64,000 nt of DNA from assembly GCA_037367405.1 (NCBI GenBank), contig JAZKJV010001876.1, positions 2,108,001 to 2,172,000 on the forward strand. Reading direction: 5' to 3'. Origin of the DNA: Ottelia alismoides (taxonomy: Eukaryota > Streptophyta > Magnoliopsida > Alismatales > Hydrocharitaceae). The notes beneath the pieces were generated by a model. It saw only the letters and a program-made list of their open reading frames with translations, was not told where the DNA came from and ran no database searches. A program made the position numbers and the translations under genes. Of the stretch, positions 47,250-58,838 are shown piece by piece. Position 1 is the first letter of the stretch. Each line of letters opens with the position of its first letter.

Positions 47250-47623
47250 AGAACATATAAAATCTGAAAATTAAAAATCAAATAAAAATTATAAAACTAA
47301 AAAAATAAAATAAAATAATCTAAATATTAAAAAACCCACAAAACAATAACGTGGACAAGAAAAGAATTGAATGGTTTTGTGCGCATATTTTCGTCCCCAA
47401 CTGTTTGCTCCTAGTGTTCGACCTCTACTTGTGTTTATATCTATACACATTTGCATGTAGAGTTATAATAAATTTTAACTCCACATTTTTTGAGATTTAA
47501 TTTCCTTATTTTGATTGTGGGTTAATTGTTGATTGACCGAGTTTTGTCGAGCGGTCGACACATCGACATTGTGATCCTACCTTGTGTGGATTACTCTAGG
47601 CCCTCTCTGTTGTCGTGTCATCA

Positions 47624-48895
47624 TGAATCCATACTTGCAGTATCACAACTACCGTGGTTTGCTGATATAGTAAACTACTTAGTCACATCTAGAATTCCCG
47701 AGGATTGGCCTAAGGTAAAATGAGATCAATTCATAGCTGATTCTCGATACTACCATTGGGAAGATCCTTTATTATTTAGGGAAGGGAACGATTGTATATG
47801 GAGACATTGTATACCTGATTCTGAAATTCCAAGTGTCTTATACCATTGCCACACTTTTGGGTGTGGTGGACATCGCTCCGGAAAACAAACAGCTGCAAAA
47901 GTACTCCAATGTAGTTTTTTCTTGCCTACTTTATTTAAGGATGCCTGTGATTTTGTGAAATCATTCCCTATCAGTCAAACTACAGGGACTATGACAAAAA
48001 GAGACATGATGCCTCTAAATCCTATCCATGTAGTTGAAATTTTTGATGCATGGGGTATTGACTTCATGGGTCTCTTCACTCAATCAAATGGTTACCTATA
48101 TATCCTTCTTACAGTCGACTATGTCTCCAGATGGGTCGAAGCCATATCCAATCGTGCTGCCGATAGTGCAACAGTGATCAAGTTCTTGAATGATTTATCT
48201 GCTCGCTTCGACATACCTAAGGTCATTTTAAGTGATGGGGGTTCGTATTTCCTTAATAACTCAGTACGAAAACTAATGAAGAATAATGGAATTGAGCATC
48301 GAGTTTCTACCGCTTATCATCCCCAAATTAATGGTTTAGCTGAGATTTATAATCGAGAAATAAAAACCATTTTGTAGAAAATTGTTCATTCTGATCGCAA
48401 AGATTGGTCCCAACACCTTAATACATCATTATGGGCCTATCGCACTGTTCATAAAGCTCCTCTAGGGATGAGTCCATATCGCATCTTTAATGGCAAACTT
48501 TGTCATCTACCTGTCGAGATCCATCATAAATTAGTATGGGCTATACGAAAATGTAACCTTGATTTAACCCAAGCTGGCCAGAATCTACTACTTGACCTTA
48601 ATGAGTTAACCAAGCTTCGCTGCCGAGCATATGATAACAACCTTATTTGTAAAGAAAAGGTTAAATTTTAGCATGATGCCAATATTTCTCACAAAACCTT
48701 TTCCATCGGTCAAAAAGTATGGTTGTTGATGCAAAGTTAAAGCTCTTTCCAGAAAAACTCAGATCAAAATGGAAAGGCCCATACATTGTCACACAAATTT
48801 TTGGTAATGGGTCTATTGAAATAGTTGTTTCTAAAATATCTACCACCCTTCGAGTGAATGGACAACGCACAACGCCTCAAGCCCCTCATTGAGTC
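47624..48895 (+). pseudogene. Element D: integrase (Athila-type), broken
   Basis: It resumes after S with LPWFADIVNYLVT, the RNase H to integrase linker. The zinc region reads CHTFGCGGH but the cysteine pair is lost (SFPISQ where A has SCPICQ). The catalytic core keeps FDAWGIDFMG, VILSDGGSYF and YHPQINGLAEIYNRE, so all three acidic residues survive. Stops lie near 47721, 48375 and 48669, with a shift in the C-terminal part (near 48725). The core segment 47922-48377 is uninterrupted. Confidence 0.88.
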
Positions 48896-50509
48896 TAAAA
48901 AATCAACAACCATTTTAGAAACCCGTGTTTTGCAAATCCCCTCATGACCCAGTCATTTCTTTGTTCACTGCACATTATATGTCATACATCATCACATTGC
49001 CAATTTACTGCATATGCATTTACCATGGGGGCATGGCAAATCATAAGCATGGGGGATACTATCCAAAAAAAATTCATACATATCGCATCACATTTCTATA
49101 TTCATTTGCATGTTTTCACTACTTCAACTCTCTAAGTTTACATATAGGGTGAATAATAGCCTCACCATTAAATACCACATGAAGTATGAGATTTGAAGTG
49201 ATTCTGAGCTTACAATTCTTATGACTCTCTTTTGTCCTTTTGCATTAAAATCAAGAGACTTGATCTTCAATTTTTAACCCTTGGTATCAATAATGAACTC
49301 AAACATTATATACTGAAAAGATCAAGAGCTTTGTACCGTGATACTAGCTTGACATACAAAAGGCTAAGGGGGTCTGATGATGATTATGCTCAGAGTTTGT
49401 GAGATGGTGAGCTTATCATGGAGTATAGGAGTAGGGAGCGTTCTACCAAATATATGTGAGGAAGAGAGTCCACCATAAAATGTAAGGGAGTGTTCCCAAC
49501 TGGTCAAGCAATTTCCCATTATGCACACTTGAAACCGTCACACACCAACCTCTTGCTTGCCTGTCTACATACATCTCAAATCTACCATTTCTTTAAAAGT
49601 CTTCCACTAATAATCCGTCTCGTTTCATTTCATTCGACTTCGTTATCCCTCTTCTTCTGTTATGCATCAAAAGAGAAATATTCTTCAAGATTATATCCTC
49701 CATTTAAAATAAATACATGTCCTTTCATGTTTCCAAGTCCCAAAAGAAAGTATTAAAGCGCATTGATTCTCTTGAAAAATTAGAGAGAGAGAAGAAGAAG
49801 AAGAAGAAGAAGAAGTATAGCAAAAAACCAAAAATAAAAAAATAAATACATTGCAAAAAAGAGAAGAAGAGAGAGAGAGCGAAGGAGAAGAAGAAGAAGA
49901 AGAAGAAGAAGAAAAGAAAAGAAGAAGAAACCATGAGAACCATCGTGTTAATATTCTCTTCTCATGCCATCTCTATTTTTATTCTACATTGTCTCATATT
50001 ACACTGCTCTCATATCCATATATCGAAACATGAGCAAAGTCTTCTCCACCAAATAAACCTTAACCTAAATACTCCTCAAATTATCCTATATTTTTCTTGC
50101 TGGTCAGTTGGAGGAAGTTGGATTGAGTGTTAAATTAATTATGAAGTTGGAGTTTGTAAGAATACTCTAAGCCCCCATCTCAGGCATCTCCTGGCTTAGT
50201 GTATCATAGATAGAGGATTGTGGATGAAAGCACTTGGTAAGTTCAGTCCATTTGACACTTGAGTCTATCATCATGTCTAATGACATTATGCTAGGTATCA
50301 CTCAATCTGGATTGAGCAAGTCTCTACATTAAATCATATGTTGAGGATACTTGAGATGCATGAGCATTGTAAGAAGAGATTCATTTCCAATATCTAACTT
50401 TATTTATTATAATCCTTTGAGTCTATGGTATACTTATATGTCAACAATAGATTGTTGAAATTCTTTCTTTACATTTGCTTGGGACTAGCAAATCTTAAGC
50501 ATGGGGGTA
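48896..50509 (+). mobile_element. 3' untranslated region of element D
   Basis: Noncoding. Purine runs AAGCATGGGGGA (49056-49067) and AAGCATGGGGGTA (50497-50509) resemble polypurine tracts; the second lies directly before the LTR. A GAA-rich stretch at 49786-49930 generates Lys/Glu-rich and Phe-rich frames of no meaning. Confidence 0.75.
49786..49930 (+). repeat. GAA-rich purine tract
   Basis: Two blocks of GAA repeats (about 49792-49816 and 49879-49930) separated by an A-rich spacer. Nearly pure purine on the plus strand. Confidence 0.85.
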
Positions 50510-52330
50510 TAATGAATCTTGGATTCATCACAAAACCATGCCAAACTTAAACTAGTCCACTCGCTAAATCATGCATAATTAACCTATATGAATGATGTAT
50601 CTATAAATTTGTTAGTGTGTTTTGTTGAAATCTATCATTACCATCCGTTCATCATCCCCTTCCATACTCAAACATTATAATCATTCGGTTTCATTGTATT
50701 TCTATGCAACACAGATAGAATAATACGTTGAGGAATCATTAGAAGGTGATATGAGAATTCACCATCCTTTTGAAAACAGTTACTCAACAATGTGCATATT
50801 TAAAACTTCACACTCAACAATGTGCATATGAGAATTCACCTTTTTCTGATGCTACCAAGATATTGGTTCTTCACGTATTACACCAATCAAAAGTTGCTAC
50901 CATAATCAAATACTCTCATCTTTGAATTTTCAATGAATATACTTATTGATATAATTAATATCCATTCTCAATGGAATATTCCACCACCTCCATTATCTAA
51001 AAAATGCACAAGCATGCACCATGCAAATAAACGTGGATGATTCAAAATGGACCATATGCGTGAGAAGTGTTTGTAGTTTGCAAACATATGGCTGAGAAAT
51101 AATGGCCAACCATCATTATACAGAAAGGTGCTATTATTGTGAAAAGATATACCCATTTCAGGAGACACAATCTTCACATAAACGGATGCATAAGTTAGCA
51201 AAGGGATGCAACCCTTGGGCTGGAAACGACCATGTATAGACTTGTATAAATAGTTCACGGGAAGGGGCTTTTAAGGGCATTCGATTAACCAATTTGCATA
51301 TCATTATACAATTTCAGACCAACTCCATTACCATACAATTCTCCCATCCTTTAATTACCATCCAACAAAATCTCATCACCATAATAATCATATATTTTAA
51401 TATCGATTAAGTATCGAAGATATCTTGTCGATTTGTGCATTTGGACCTCCAATGAATCTGGCTCCTAAGGCTCCACCCCGACTGCCACCAAAAATCATCC
51501 AACACCAATGACATCAGCCAACCATCATTTTCTCAGACCCTCTACAAATCTGACTCCAGAGGCTTTCTCCCGTGCCGCCGACCATTATATTTTTATCTCC
51601 CCTTTATTTTATTGCTTTTCATTTTTTACTTATCATAATTTTTCTACTTTATCCTTCGTGCAGGTATTCGTTAAGTATATTGCAACGATCCTAATTTATC
51701 GGTGGCTATCCTCGACTCCTGGAAAATCGGATCGTGACACGAGGCTTGAGTACAATCCGCAAAATTTACTGCAGTAAACTTGCCTTGCCGGAACACCAGA
51801 GATCGCGATACTTTGAGAAATCTACGAAACCCCAGTCACATAAGCATTGGAGATTACCGTGTACGGGGGAGTGATCAAATTCCGCAACCAGCACCATTGT
51901 GTATCATTTGAATTTAGTAGTTTTTATTTTAAGTTATAATTTTACAAAAATTGTCATCAATTTATTAAAGAAGTATTTTTATTTTGGACTTGCAAAATAA
52001 AGTGCAGAATCTTCCTGTCCTATGGATTCGGCCCTGACTTACCCTATGCATTGCATTGCACATAATGTTGCTAAGGCCAGTAATTTATTTATTTGAAGTG
52101 TATTTTTGTGGGTTCTCAACGACTATTCGACATAAAAAATCGGGTACTTGAACCCTCAAAAATACGTTCCAATAGTGACTCATGTCCCTATGTTCGATCT
52201 TGATAGACTTGTCAAGTAAAATGATTCTCCACCTATTCAAAGGGTTGGTATTCTGCATGACATCCGAAATCATCTTCTATCCTGCGAAGATAAAAATGAC
52301 CTTTTAAAGAGGCAATTACATGGTTCATCA
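50510..52330 (+). mobile_element. LTR between D and E, 1821 bp
   Basis: It starts TAATGAATC (a G-to-A change from TGATGAATC) directly after D's polypurine tract and ends TGGTTCATCA. A primer-site-like sequence follows two bases later. It is therefore both the 3' LTR of D and in the position of a 5' LTR for E. TATAAATAG at 51245-51253 is the likely core promoter. It is shorter than the other LTRs and lacks their GC-rich block. Confidence 0.75.
51245..51253 (+). promoter_or_regulatory. TATA box in the D/E LTR
   Basis: TATAAATAG is a canonical plant TATA box, about 735 bases into the LTR and in the orientation of D. Confidence 0.6.
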
Positions 52331-52332
52331 GA

Positions 52333-52356
52333 TGGCACTATTGTCGTTGTAGGGGA
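52333..52356 (+). promoter_or_regulatory. Degenerate tRNA-Asp primer site
   Basis: TGGCACTATTGTCGTTGTAG followed by GGGA resembles the tRNA-Asp site with several changes and a 6-base longer middle. It stands two bases after the LTR end, the expected place. It could not prime well as it is. Confidence 0.6.
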
Positions 52357-53270
52357 TATAGCTCATTCTTATTTATTTATTTGATTTTATTGTAATATTA
52401 TGAGTTGATTAATTTCAAAATTTTAGGTCTTCAGGTTGTGGTTGCTTTTGCATCATTCTTGATTGAGTTTCTTGGTTTTTTTCTGACATTTTCTTTTATG
52501 GCAGGTCCCATGGAGATGGAGGATGCTGAATCTACATGGATGCATGGAGTTGGGAGCTCCTACTTTGAGGAGCCACAGGAGAAACTCAAGAGAAATCAAG
52601 GAGCTTAATTGGCAATCTATTCATGCATTTATAAATCATTATGAATATTTCATTTCCAGTAATCCTCATTCGAGGGCTCACGTGTGTAGCATGTACTTGG
52701 ACATTGCATATGTGTGTGGAGCATGTTTCACCTAGTCCGGGTGGGGCTTCACTTGAGTGTTCGAACCTAGGGTTAGGCACGTAGCTCTTAGAGCTTTCCT
52801 TATTTCATGTTGTATCACTTATGATTGATCATAGGTTAGGACACACAATAAGAATAGAGGAGATTCATTTCGTCTCCTTTACTCATTGAGACACAAATAA
52901 GTATTGATCTATCTAGCCAAAAATTAACTCAAATCTTCCAGCTAGTCTCATGTTTAGGGTGCAGTTTATTCGAATTGCATGCATTTTAAACCATGAGTAA
53001 TGAACTTGAATTTCTGGATGATCACCGACTAAAACAAGACAAGATAAATTTGGCCAAACCTTTACGGTCTTCATGTGTGTGTTGATGAATCAAGGGTTTA
53101 TGATTGCTTAGTTGAATCGGATTTGCGTATTCTACCCAACCATCCCGTATCCACTCCCCCATCTATACAAATCCAATCATCTCTATAAATCCACTTCCCC
53201 CTATAACCCTAATAAATCATCGATTCCCCATCCTTGATTCAACATCCAAATACTTAGGCTACTCTTTAGT
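52357..53270 (+). mobile_element. Element E leader, no gag
   Basis: A noncoding leader; the stretch GACTTGAGTGGCGTAGGACC-like in A (7900-7920) has its counterpart near 52745-52790. Short frames (52405-52608, 52523-52735) match nothing. Where A has 5.9 kb of gag-pol, this leader goes directly into the 3' untranslated part, as in Z. Confidence 0.55.
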
Positions 53271-55431
53271 CTAAATATAGGAGGGGACCTTGTACATTTT
53301 ATGAGTATTCACCGTGGGTCCCTTTATCCTTATTGCATATTCTCTATTTAGGCTATTCACAACCTAAGTATAGGATGACACCAGTCAAGTATTTACTTCC
53401 CCCTTCTTGTTCTTCTTATACTTAGGTTATTTTAACCTAAGTATGGGGGGATCATCTAAGTCAGTTTTGCTATATCACCTTGTATTTTAACCTGAGCTAT
53501 GGCTTCATATCACCTTGTGCTATGAGGACACAGTAAAAGTTAAGTATAAGGGGTTATACCGTATATACAATATATATACTTTAGCCATAACTCTTATTTT
53601 AAAAAAAATGAAACTTTTTGGGGATAGGGTATAAATATTTTTTAACTAATTTTTGTAAAATGTTTGTAAATGCTTTAAAAAATTTTCTAACTGTGGGACA
53701 CTGTTTGAAAAATATTTGACAATGGTTTGAAAAATGGATTTTGATTCTTTTTAAAATTGTTTGAAAAATGTTTTGAAATATATATATATATATTACATGA
53801 CATGGTTTGAAAATTGTTTTCAAAAAACTTTTCAAAAATGAGGGACTAACTGTTTTGTTTTGTAAATACAACTAATCATAATAAAAAATTCCTTTAGATT
53901 TTGAAAAATTAAATTCTTTTCTTTAGCAACGATTTTGACTACAGAACTTTAAAATGAGTAGCTATTTTAAGTGAGGGCATTACGGTCTCCCTTAGCAAAG
54001 TGGGTGGTTAAAAGACAATGCAAATGGCATTGTCTTGAAGTAATACATGTAGACATCTTACAGTCCATACTTACACCCGTACTGGCTGGAAGTTGATGAA
54101 ACTATTCATATGAGCTTGGGTCAGTCATTATTTCTCTTGAGATTCAAAAAAACAATTAAAATATAGAATCACAAATCACAAAAAAATCACTAACTTTGGA
54201 GTCGGTGTATTCTTGATGTATTCACTATCATTCAAGGCTTAATGATTCGAGGACACTTGATTTTTGAGGTCTTGAGAGTCTGAGTTAATCAGCCTTAGCC
54301 ATTAGGGTTTGAAACTTAATAATCCACACTTCCCTAGTTTAAAAGATATGATCTCTATATTGCACTCTCAATCTCTACCTTCTAAGAATATGATTAGCAC
54401 ACCACTTTCACAGCTGCATGATTGATGAGATGAGTTATCACTTGAGTGACTAGGACTGGAGATTTCACTTTAGATCCAATCTAGTGCTGCTCGAGGATAG
54501 GATAAAGTCAATGAAGGCTTCAAGAAACCCGAGTGTCAGCAAACCCTATCTAGCATGTAAACAAGTTCTCATACTATCGTTGATATTGACCTATATGTCA
54601 GGCTGTGATGAAACTATATAGTTGTCGATAAGTGTGCAACAACTCTTGGTAAAAGTAATAGAACTAGCCAAAAAGAAAGAAAGAAATGCTGAAAGAAAGC
54701 TCTCTCAATTCAAAGTAAAATATCAAAGAGCTTCAATCAAAGGCAAGCGCTCCCAACCATTTCAAAGTGTCCACTTGGACCAGAGCTAATTAGGACCAAA
54801 GAGTCGGGCTAGCACCAGAAAATGGCTCTACATTGTATAGTAATACAAGTATGGGTGTCAAAGGTATCTTAGATACTCAAAAGAGACACACCCTGATGTA
54901 CTCCCGAGAAAACAAGTGTAGATAACTCCAAGCTCTCTTGACGGACACATTAATTAGCAAACCAAAAATATATGTGCTGAGTAATAAGGCACTCAAGAGA
55001 ATCCTTATTCCATTTTGAGGGAGAAAAGAAAAGACGCAGTCCTATACCCTCCATTATCTGGCCTTCCATCTACACTTTCAAGTCTGACAAGCTAATGAGA
55101 CGGTGGATTGAGCGCAAAAAAAAGCTTATTCCATAGTGTTGGGGATTAGGTCTACAGGGGAGTCTCCTGGATTGGGACCTTGGGTGACATCTCTACTCGA
55201 CTCTCATGACTCTAGTACACTAAATGTCATATCCTTATATTATATGTACAAACAAGAGAGTCTGATAATTAGAGAAGTTGGATTCCTTTTGACCAGAGCA
55301 TGGTCGAACCCAGAATTTTAGAATCACTCAAATTAAGGGGTTTTGAGGAATTGAGCCTTGAAAATTCAGATGCATTGTCAGGAATTAATCCAATTCCTTC
55401 ATTCTTGAGATGCTTGAGGACGAGCATAGTT
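53271..55431 (+). mobile_element. Element E, 3' untranslated region
   Basis: The block GCTATGAGGACACAG with the following AAGTATAAGGGGTTATACCG (about 53518-53560) matches Z reversed (1250-1310). From about 54220 it follows A's 3' untranslated region (15410 onward) in the same order up to the LTR. No coding; the frames at 53599-53871 come from AT-rich repeats including an AT run near 53778-53794. Confidence 0.75.
53418..53450 (+). repeat. Hairpin plus G-run module in E
   Basis: ATACTTAGGTTA and its complement form a perfect 12-bp stem with a 3-base loop, followed directly by six G. Looser copies lie near 53262-53300 and 53344-53374. Same module as in Z and F. Confidence 0.65.
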
Positions 55432-55445
55432 TAAATATGGGGGGT
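55432..55445 (+). promoter_or_regulatory. Polypurine tract of E
   Basis: AAATATGGGGGGT (within TTTAAATATGGGGGGT) lies directly before the LTR start TGACGAATC. Same position as in A (16643-16655). Confidence 0.75.
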
Positions 55446-57644
55446 TGACGAATCTCTAGTTAATCATATTATATCAATTATTATCCTCTTTGATTAAACA
55501 ACTCAATCAAAATTTTCATTAATTTCACATTATTAACAATTAATCATCCTCCTCTAAATAATCCTAATTTTTGTATAAAATTAACTCTTTTATTTTCTTT
55601 ATTTTCCTTGTTTTATTTACTATTAAAAAACTCCAAAAAAGTTAGAGCAATTATTGTATATATCTGTTTTAGTTTGAAAAAAAACTAAAAAGACAAAAAC
55701 AACAAAACCATTAAAATGTAGTGATTTTATTCATTAAAAATGCTTCCAAAACTTATGTGTTGTCTATTTGAACTTATTTTCTTTTTATCCAACATGAAAC
55801 TTGTAGATCTCCTCGAGATCTACAACTTTCATGTTTTGATTTTTTTGCTAATTCTTCTTCATTTTATTTCTTTCTTATTTTCTACTCTTTTTCTTGTTTT
55901 TGAATAATCTAATTGGGCCATGTGATGCTCTCTCGAGCCGCCACATGGCCCGCTTCCCCTTACACAATGCATCGCCCCTTTCTGCCCTTAGATCCCTTCC
56001 CCAAACATCCATCTCCATCTTCCACATCTGCTTCCATCTCCACCCTCCAATCTCTCCAGATCAACTTAATCCGGGTCGTTCCTCTCTGCCTCACCCCTTG
56101 TCATTAGATCAAATCCCTCTGATGAGATCCTAGCCGCTCACACCTATCGCTTCCACATCCCTTGGATGAGATCATCTAATCTGATCCTAGCCGCCCCTTT
56201 GTGCCTCGTTACATGTTGTTGAATCAGATCCTAGCCATCACTATGTGCATGATTTATGACCATTATATTGCAAGATCCAAAGGTCCAAACTTCATCCCCT
56301 ACCTCCAGTAACGCCTTCACGTGTCACTTGCCTTGCCATCAACCTTCCCCCTTCAATTTTTGTCATCCATACATCGGCTCCCCTCTATGATCCAATGCCT
56401 CCCTCACGTAGCCTAATCCTCCCCTACCTCACGTGCTCATTACAACTTACGGTGGTTAGAAAAACCCCCACCACCACTCATAATGCAGGAGATCCTCTTA
56501 TTTAAAGCCACCTCCACCCACTACTACCCTCATTCATCAATTCAAGGGTAAGGGCCTAGATACCCTCTGCCTCCCTGTTACAAACGGAGGTAGATAGAGG
56601 GAACACAATGGCTGCTCCTAGGTATCGATCCATGTCTTTGATAGACATGTTAGGGCCACCCTCGATGCTACTAAGCTCGCTGGAGTCGCTGCCTAGCTTG
56701 AGCAACAACCTGAGATTCGATCCGAGTCTCATCCCAAGCTCTTCCTCCGCTAGTCATCATCTCTAATTAGGTCAACTCCTTAGCACGGTTCTTCTCGACA
56801 CACACACACACACATACACACACATCTTCTCCTCCAACTCACTACTCCACTACCTCCATCGTACATCGACGATCCACATCACCTCCTCCAATCACCTTTC
56901 CGTTTCTTCAGAACCCTGATCACCTCTGCCTCGTTTCATCTAGGGTCTGTCAGAGGTGAAACATGGTCCTCCACTCCTCCACCTCATCTGGACCTCAATC
57001 CACTCACTGCTCACACACAAACATGCTTCAGTTATCACTTAACCCCTTTTGTAGGTTAACCTTGTCACTTGTCGGAGCTCACAAAGTGGCTTCATTCTAG
57101 AGAAGGTGTATCAAAGAACCCTAACCGTCCCCCCATTCTAAACCTTCTCATCACTCCACCAAGCTTAAATGATCTTCGTCGACCCATGGCGAAGCCTTCT
57201 AGCATTTCAGATGAAGAGGAGGATCACAGTGGAGAGATGAAGGGCATGTTGGAACACCACCATCGTTGCTGAGTGAAGTATGGAGGAGAAAGAAAAGCGT
57301 TGAGTTACATGCACCATCCCATCTACTTGATCGGACGACCCAAATCCATCGGCAGCCTCCGCCCCCCAACTGGCTCGATGGGACCAAGCCACTTTCTAGA
57401 GCATTGGAACATGTCACGCATCCCGAACCTACAGTCAAACCTCCGCTTCGATCCATGCCTTGCCCTCCGTGCATGCTATGCATGTGCAGGTGGGGAAAAT
57501 TGCAACATACCCCATCTCCTAGGTGTGTGTGTCTCATGTGTGCGCCTACAAAAATAGCACATGACCCCCATCGACTCTTTTAAATCTGAAATCACCTCCT
57601 ATGCTATGAAGATACAAATGACAAATGTAGTTAGCTATTTAGCA
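55446..57644 (+). mobile_element. 3' LTR of element E, truncated on the right
   Basis: Starts TGACGAATCTC. Its middle is GC-richer (55900-57540) and its segment near 57480-57590 follows A's LTR near 18740-18850, including words near GGTGGGGAAAATTGCA and CATCGACT. A TATA-like TTATTTAAAG lies near 56507. A CA dinucleotide run is at 56797-56822. The similarity ends near 57644 where copia sequence begins, so about 1 kb of the usual right end is missing. Frames in the GC-rich part (55894-56133, 57069-57583) match nothing. Confidence 0.75.
55791..55836. repeat. Conserved LTR palindrome in E
   Basis: TTGTAGATCT and AGATCTACAA form a perfect 10-bp stem around the loop CCTCG, extended on both sides to about 18 bp (ACATGAAAC with CTTTCATGT, imperfect). 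Counterpart of 5379-5420 in Z. Confidence 0.65.
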
Positions 57645-58470
57645 TATCATCACTATTCACCAAACTACCCGAGGTCAATCTGTTGATTGGCCTAAATTAC
57701 TCAGATTGGATCCATAATTTGGAACTCATACTTAAGACAGGGAGCTTAACGTATACGTCTTAATATATGGAGTATGAGAACCCTCAAATAGTGGATGGTT
57801 ATCTGACAGTAGGTGGATTATATGAATTGATTATTCATGAATTTGTCATGAATGTTAAAACCATTATTAATAATAAAACCCATAAATTATTAAGAGAAAA
57901 TGGAGATTATTTAATTATGATCTGGCATACCAAAGAATTGGATATGTATATGTTGATAGGATCAATAGACTGGTAAAGAACAGACATCTCAATTTCCAAG
58001 AAGTCTCTGATTTACCAACTTACAAACATCGTATTTGTGGGAAAATGTCCAAGGCACCCGTCTCTAAAAAAGGTGAAAGATGCAAAGGTATACTTGACCT
58101 AATACATTTTGATGCATGTGGTTCCTTTTGTATTGAAACTTGAAATGGACATCAATATTATGTGACATTTATTAATATCATATCGATGCGATTTCCTCTT
58201 TTTATTATGTCATAAACACGAAGCCTTTGAAAAGTTTAAAGAATACATGGCTTTGGTTGAGAACTAAACTGAAAGAAGATAACATGAGTTCAATCTGAAT
58301 GAGGTGGAAAATACATCTCAAATAAATTCAAAGAATACATCAAGGAGAAAAGAATTATTTCCAATCACGCTCCTCTAAGTACTCCTCAACTCAACGGAGT
58401 TGCAGAGAGACGCAATAGAACCATGTTGGACATGGTAAGATCAATGATGAGTAAGGCAAACTTACCTCTT
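57645..58470 (+). pseudogene. Fragment G: rearranged copia gag-integrase piece
   Basis: LPEVNLLIGLNYSDWIHNLE matches B's gag start. After about 35 codons it jumps to sequence matching B's protease to integrase linker (GGLYELIIHEFVMN against DGLYYLCIDERVMN), so about 1 kb is deleted. Integrase similarity then continues through KAPVSKKGERCK-like sequence to ASTPQLNGVAERRN and the SMMSKANLPL segment near 58441-58470. Stops and shifts are frequent. No LTR, primer site or polypurine tract accompanies it. It ends abruptly where F begins. Confidence 0.8.
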
Positions 58471-58730
58471 ACATCCTAAGTATAGAAAAGAATGTAGCCA
58501 AAAATTAGGAACCAGTGATTCATGAGAAAGAATGGCTATACAAAAGAATCAGCACAAAAAATAAAACGTAAATCAGCGGGCAATCGTTCCCCCCTATACT
58601 TAGGATATGGTATCCTAAGCATAGAAGACGAGCAAAAACGGGGACGATTGTGGTCTACGAAGAATGTACAAGAGTTGTGAATCTCCAGAATGGCTCAAAA
58701 GAATTTGTACAGGAAGAAATGAAGGAATGA
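58471..58730 (-). mobile_element. Element F, truncated 3' untranslated part
   Basis: Noncoding. On the minus strand it follows the end of the pol tail and contains the hairpin module. It breaks at 58470 against copia fragment G, so F's polypurine tract and 3' LTR are missing. Confidence 0.65.
58587..58624 (-). repeat. Hairpin plus G-run module in F
   Basis: CTATACTTAGGATA and TATCCTAAGCATAG form a 14-bp stem with one mismatch around a 3-base loop; on the minus strand it runs into CTAAGTATAGGGGGG. Same module as in Z and E. Confidence 0.65.
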
Positions 58731-58838
58731 TTATGATTCCTGTACAAAATAGATCACTTCAGTACGGGCCAGATGATCAGTAGTTTCTACGAAGTGCTTC
58801 AGCATCTGCCCGTTAACCACGAACGGTTATCTGATTAC
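58731..58838 (-). pseudogene. Element F: last codons of pol, in frame with gag-protease
   Basis: On the minus strand 58817-58731 reads VNGQMLKHFVETTDHLARTE and ends YFVQES at a TAA. This is the C-terminal end of the Athila-type pol chain (A has VNGQLLKHFVKSNEQLVQVE). It is in the same frame as the protease frame that stops at 58839, separated by that TGA and one TAA. RT, RNase H and integrase, about 3 kb in A, are absent between them. Confidence 0.85.

Larger units (their letters stand above)
42812..47623 (+). mobile_element. Element S: solo LTR, 4812 bp, Athila-type ends
   Basis: It starts TGATGAATC and ends GTGTCATCA, with TGAAT directly before (42807-42811) and after (47624-47628). The same TGATGA and TCATCA ends define the LTRs of A and Z. 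There is no primer site, polypurine tract or coding inside, so it is a solo LTR left by recombination between the two LTRs of an element. It has AT-rich ends, a GC-rich block (44510-45760) and two hairpin MITEs. Frames in the GC-rich block match nothing known. It is longer than the other LTRs partly because of those insertions. Confidence 0.87.

Noticed and set aside
49725..50033. Phe-rich and Glu/Lys-rich frames
   Set aside because: They are readings of the GAA-rich tract in D's 3' untranslated region.
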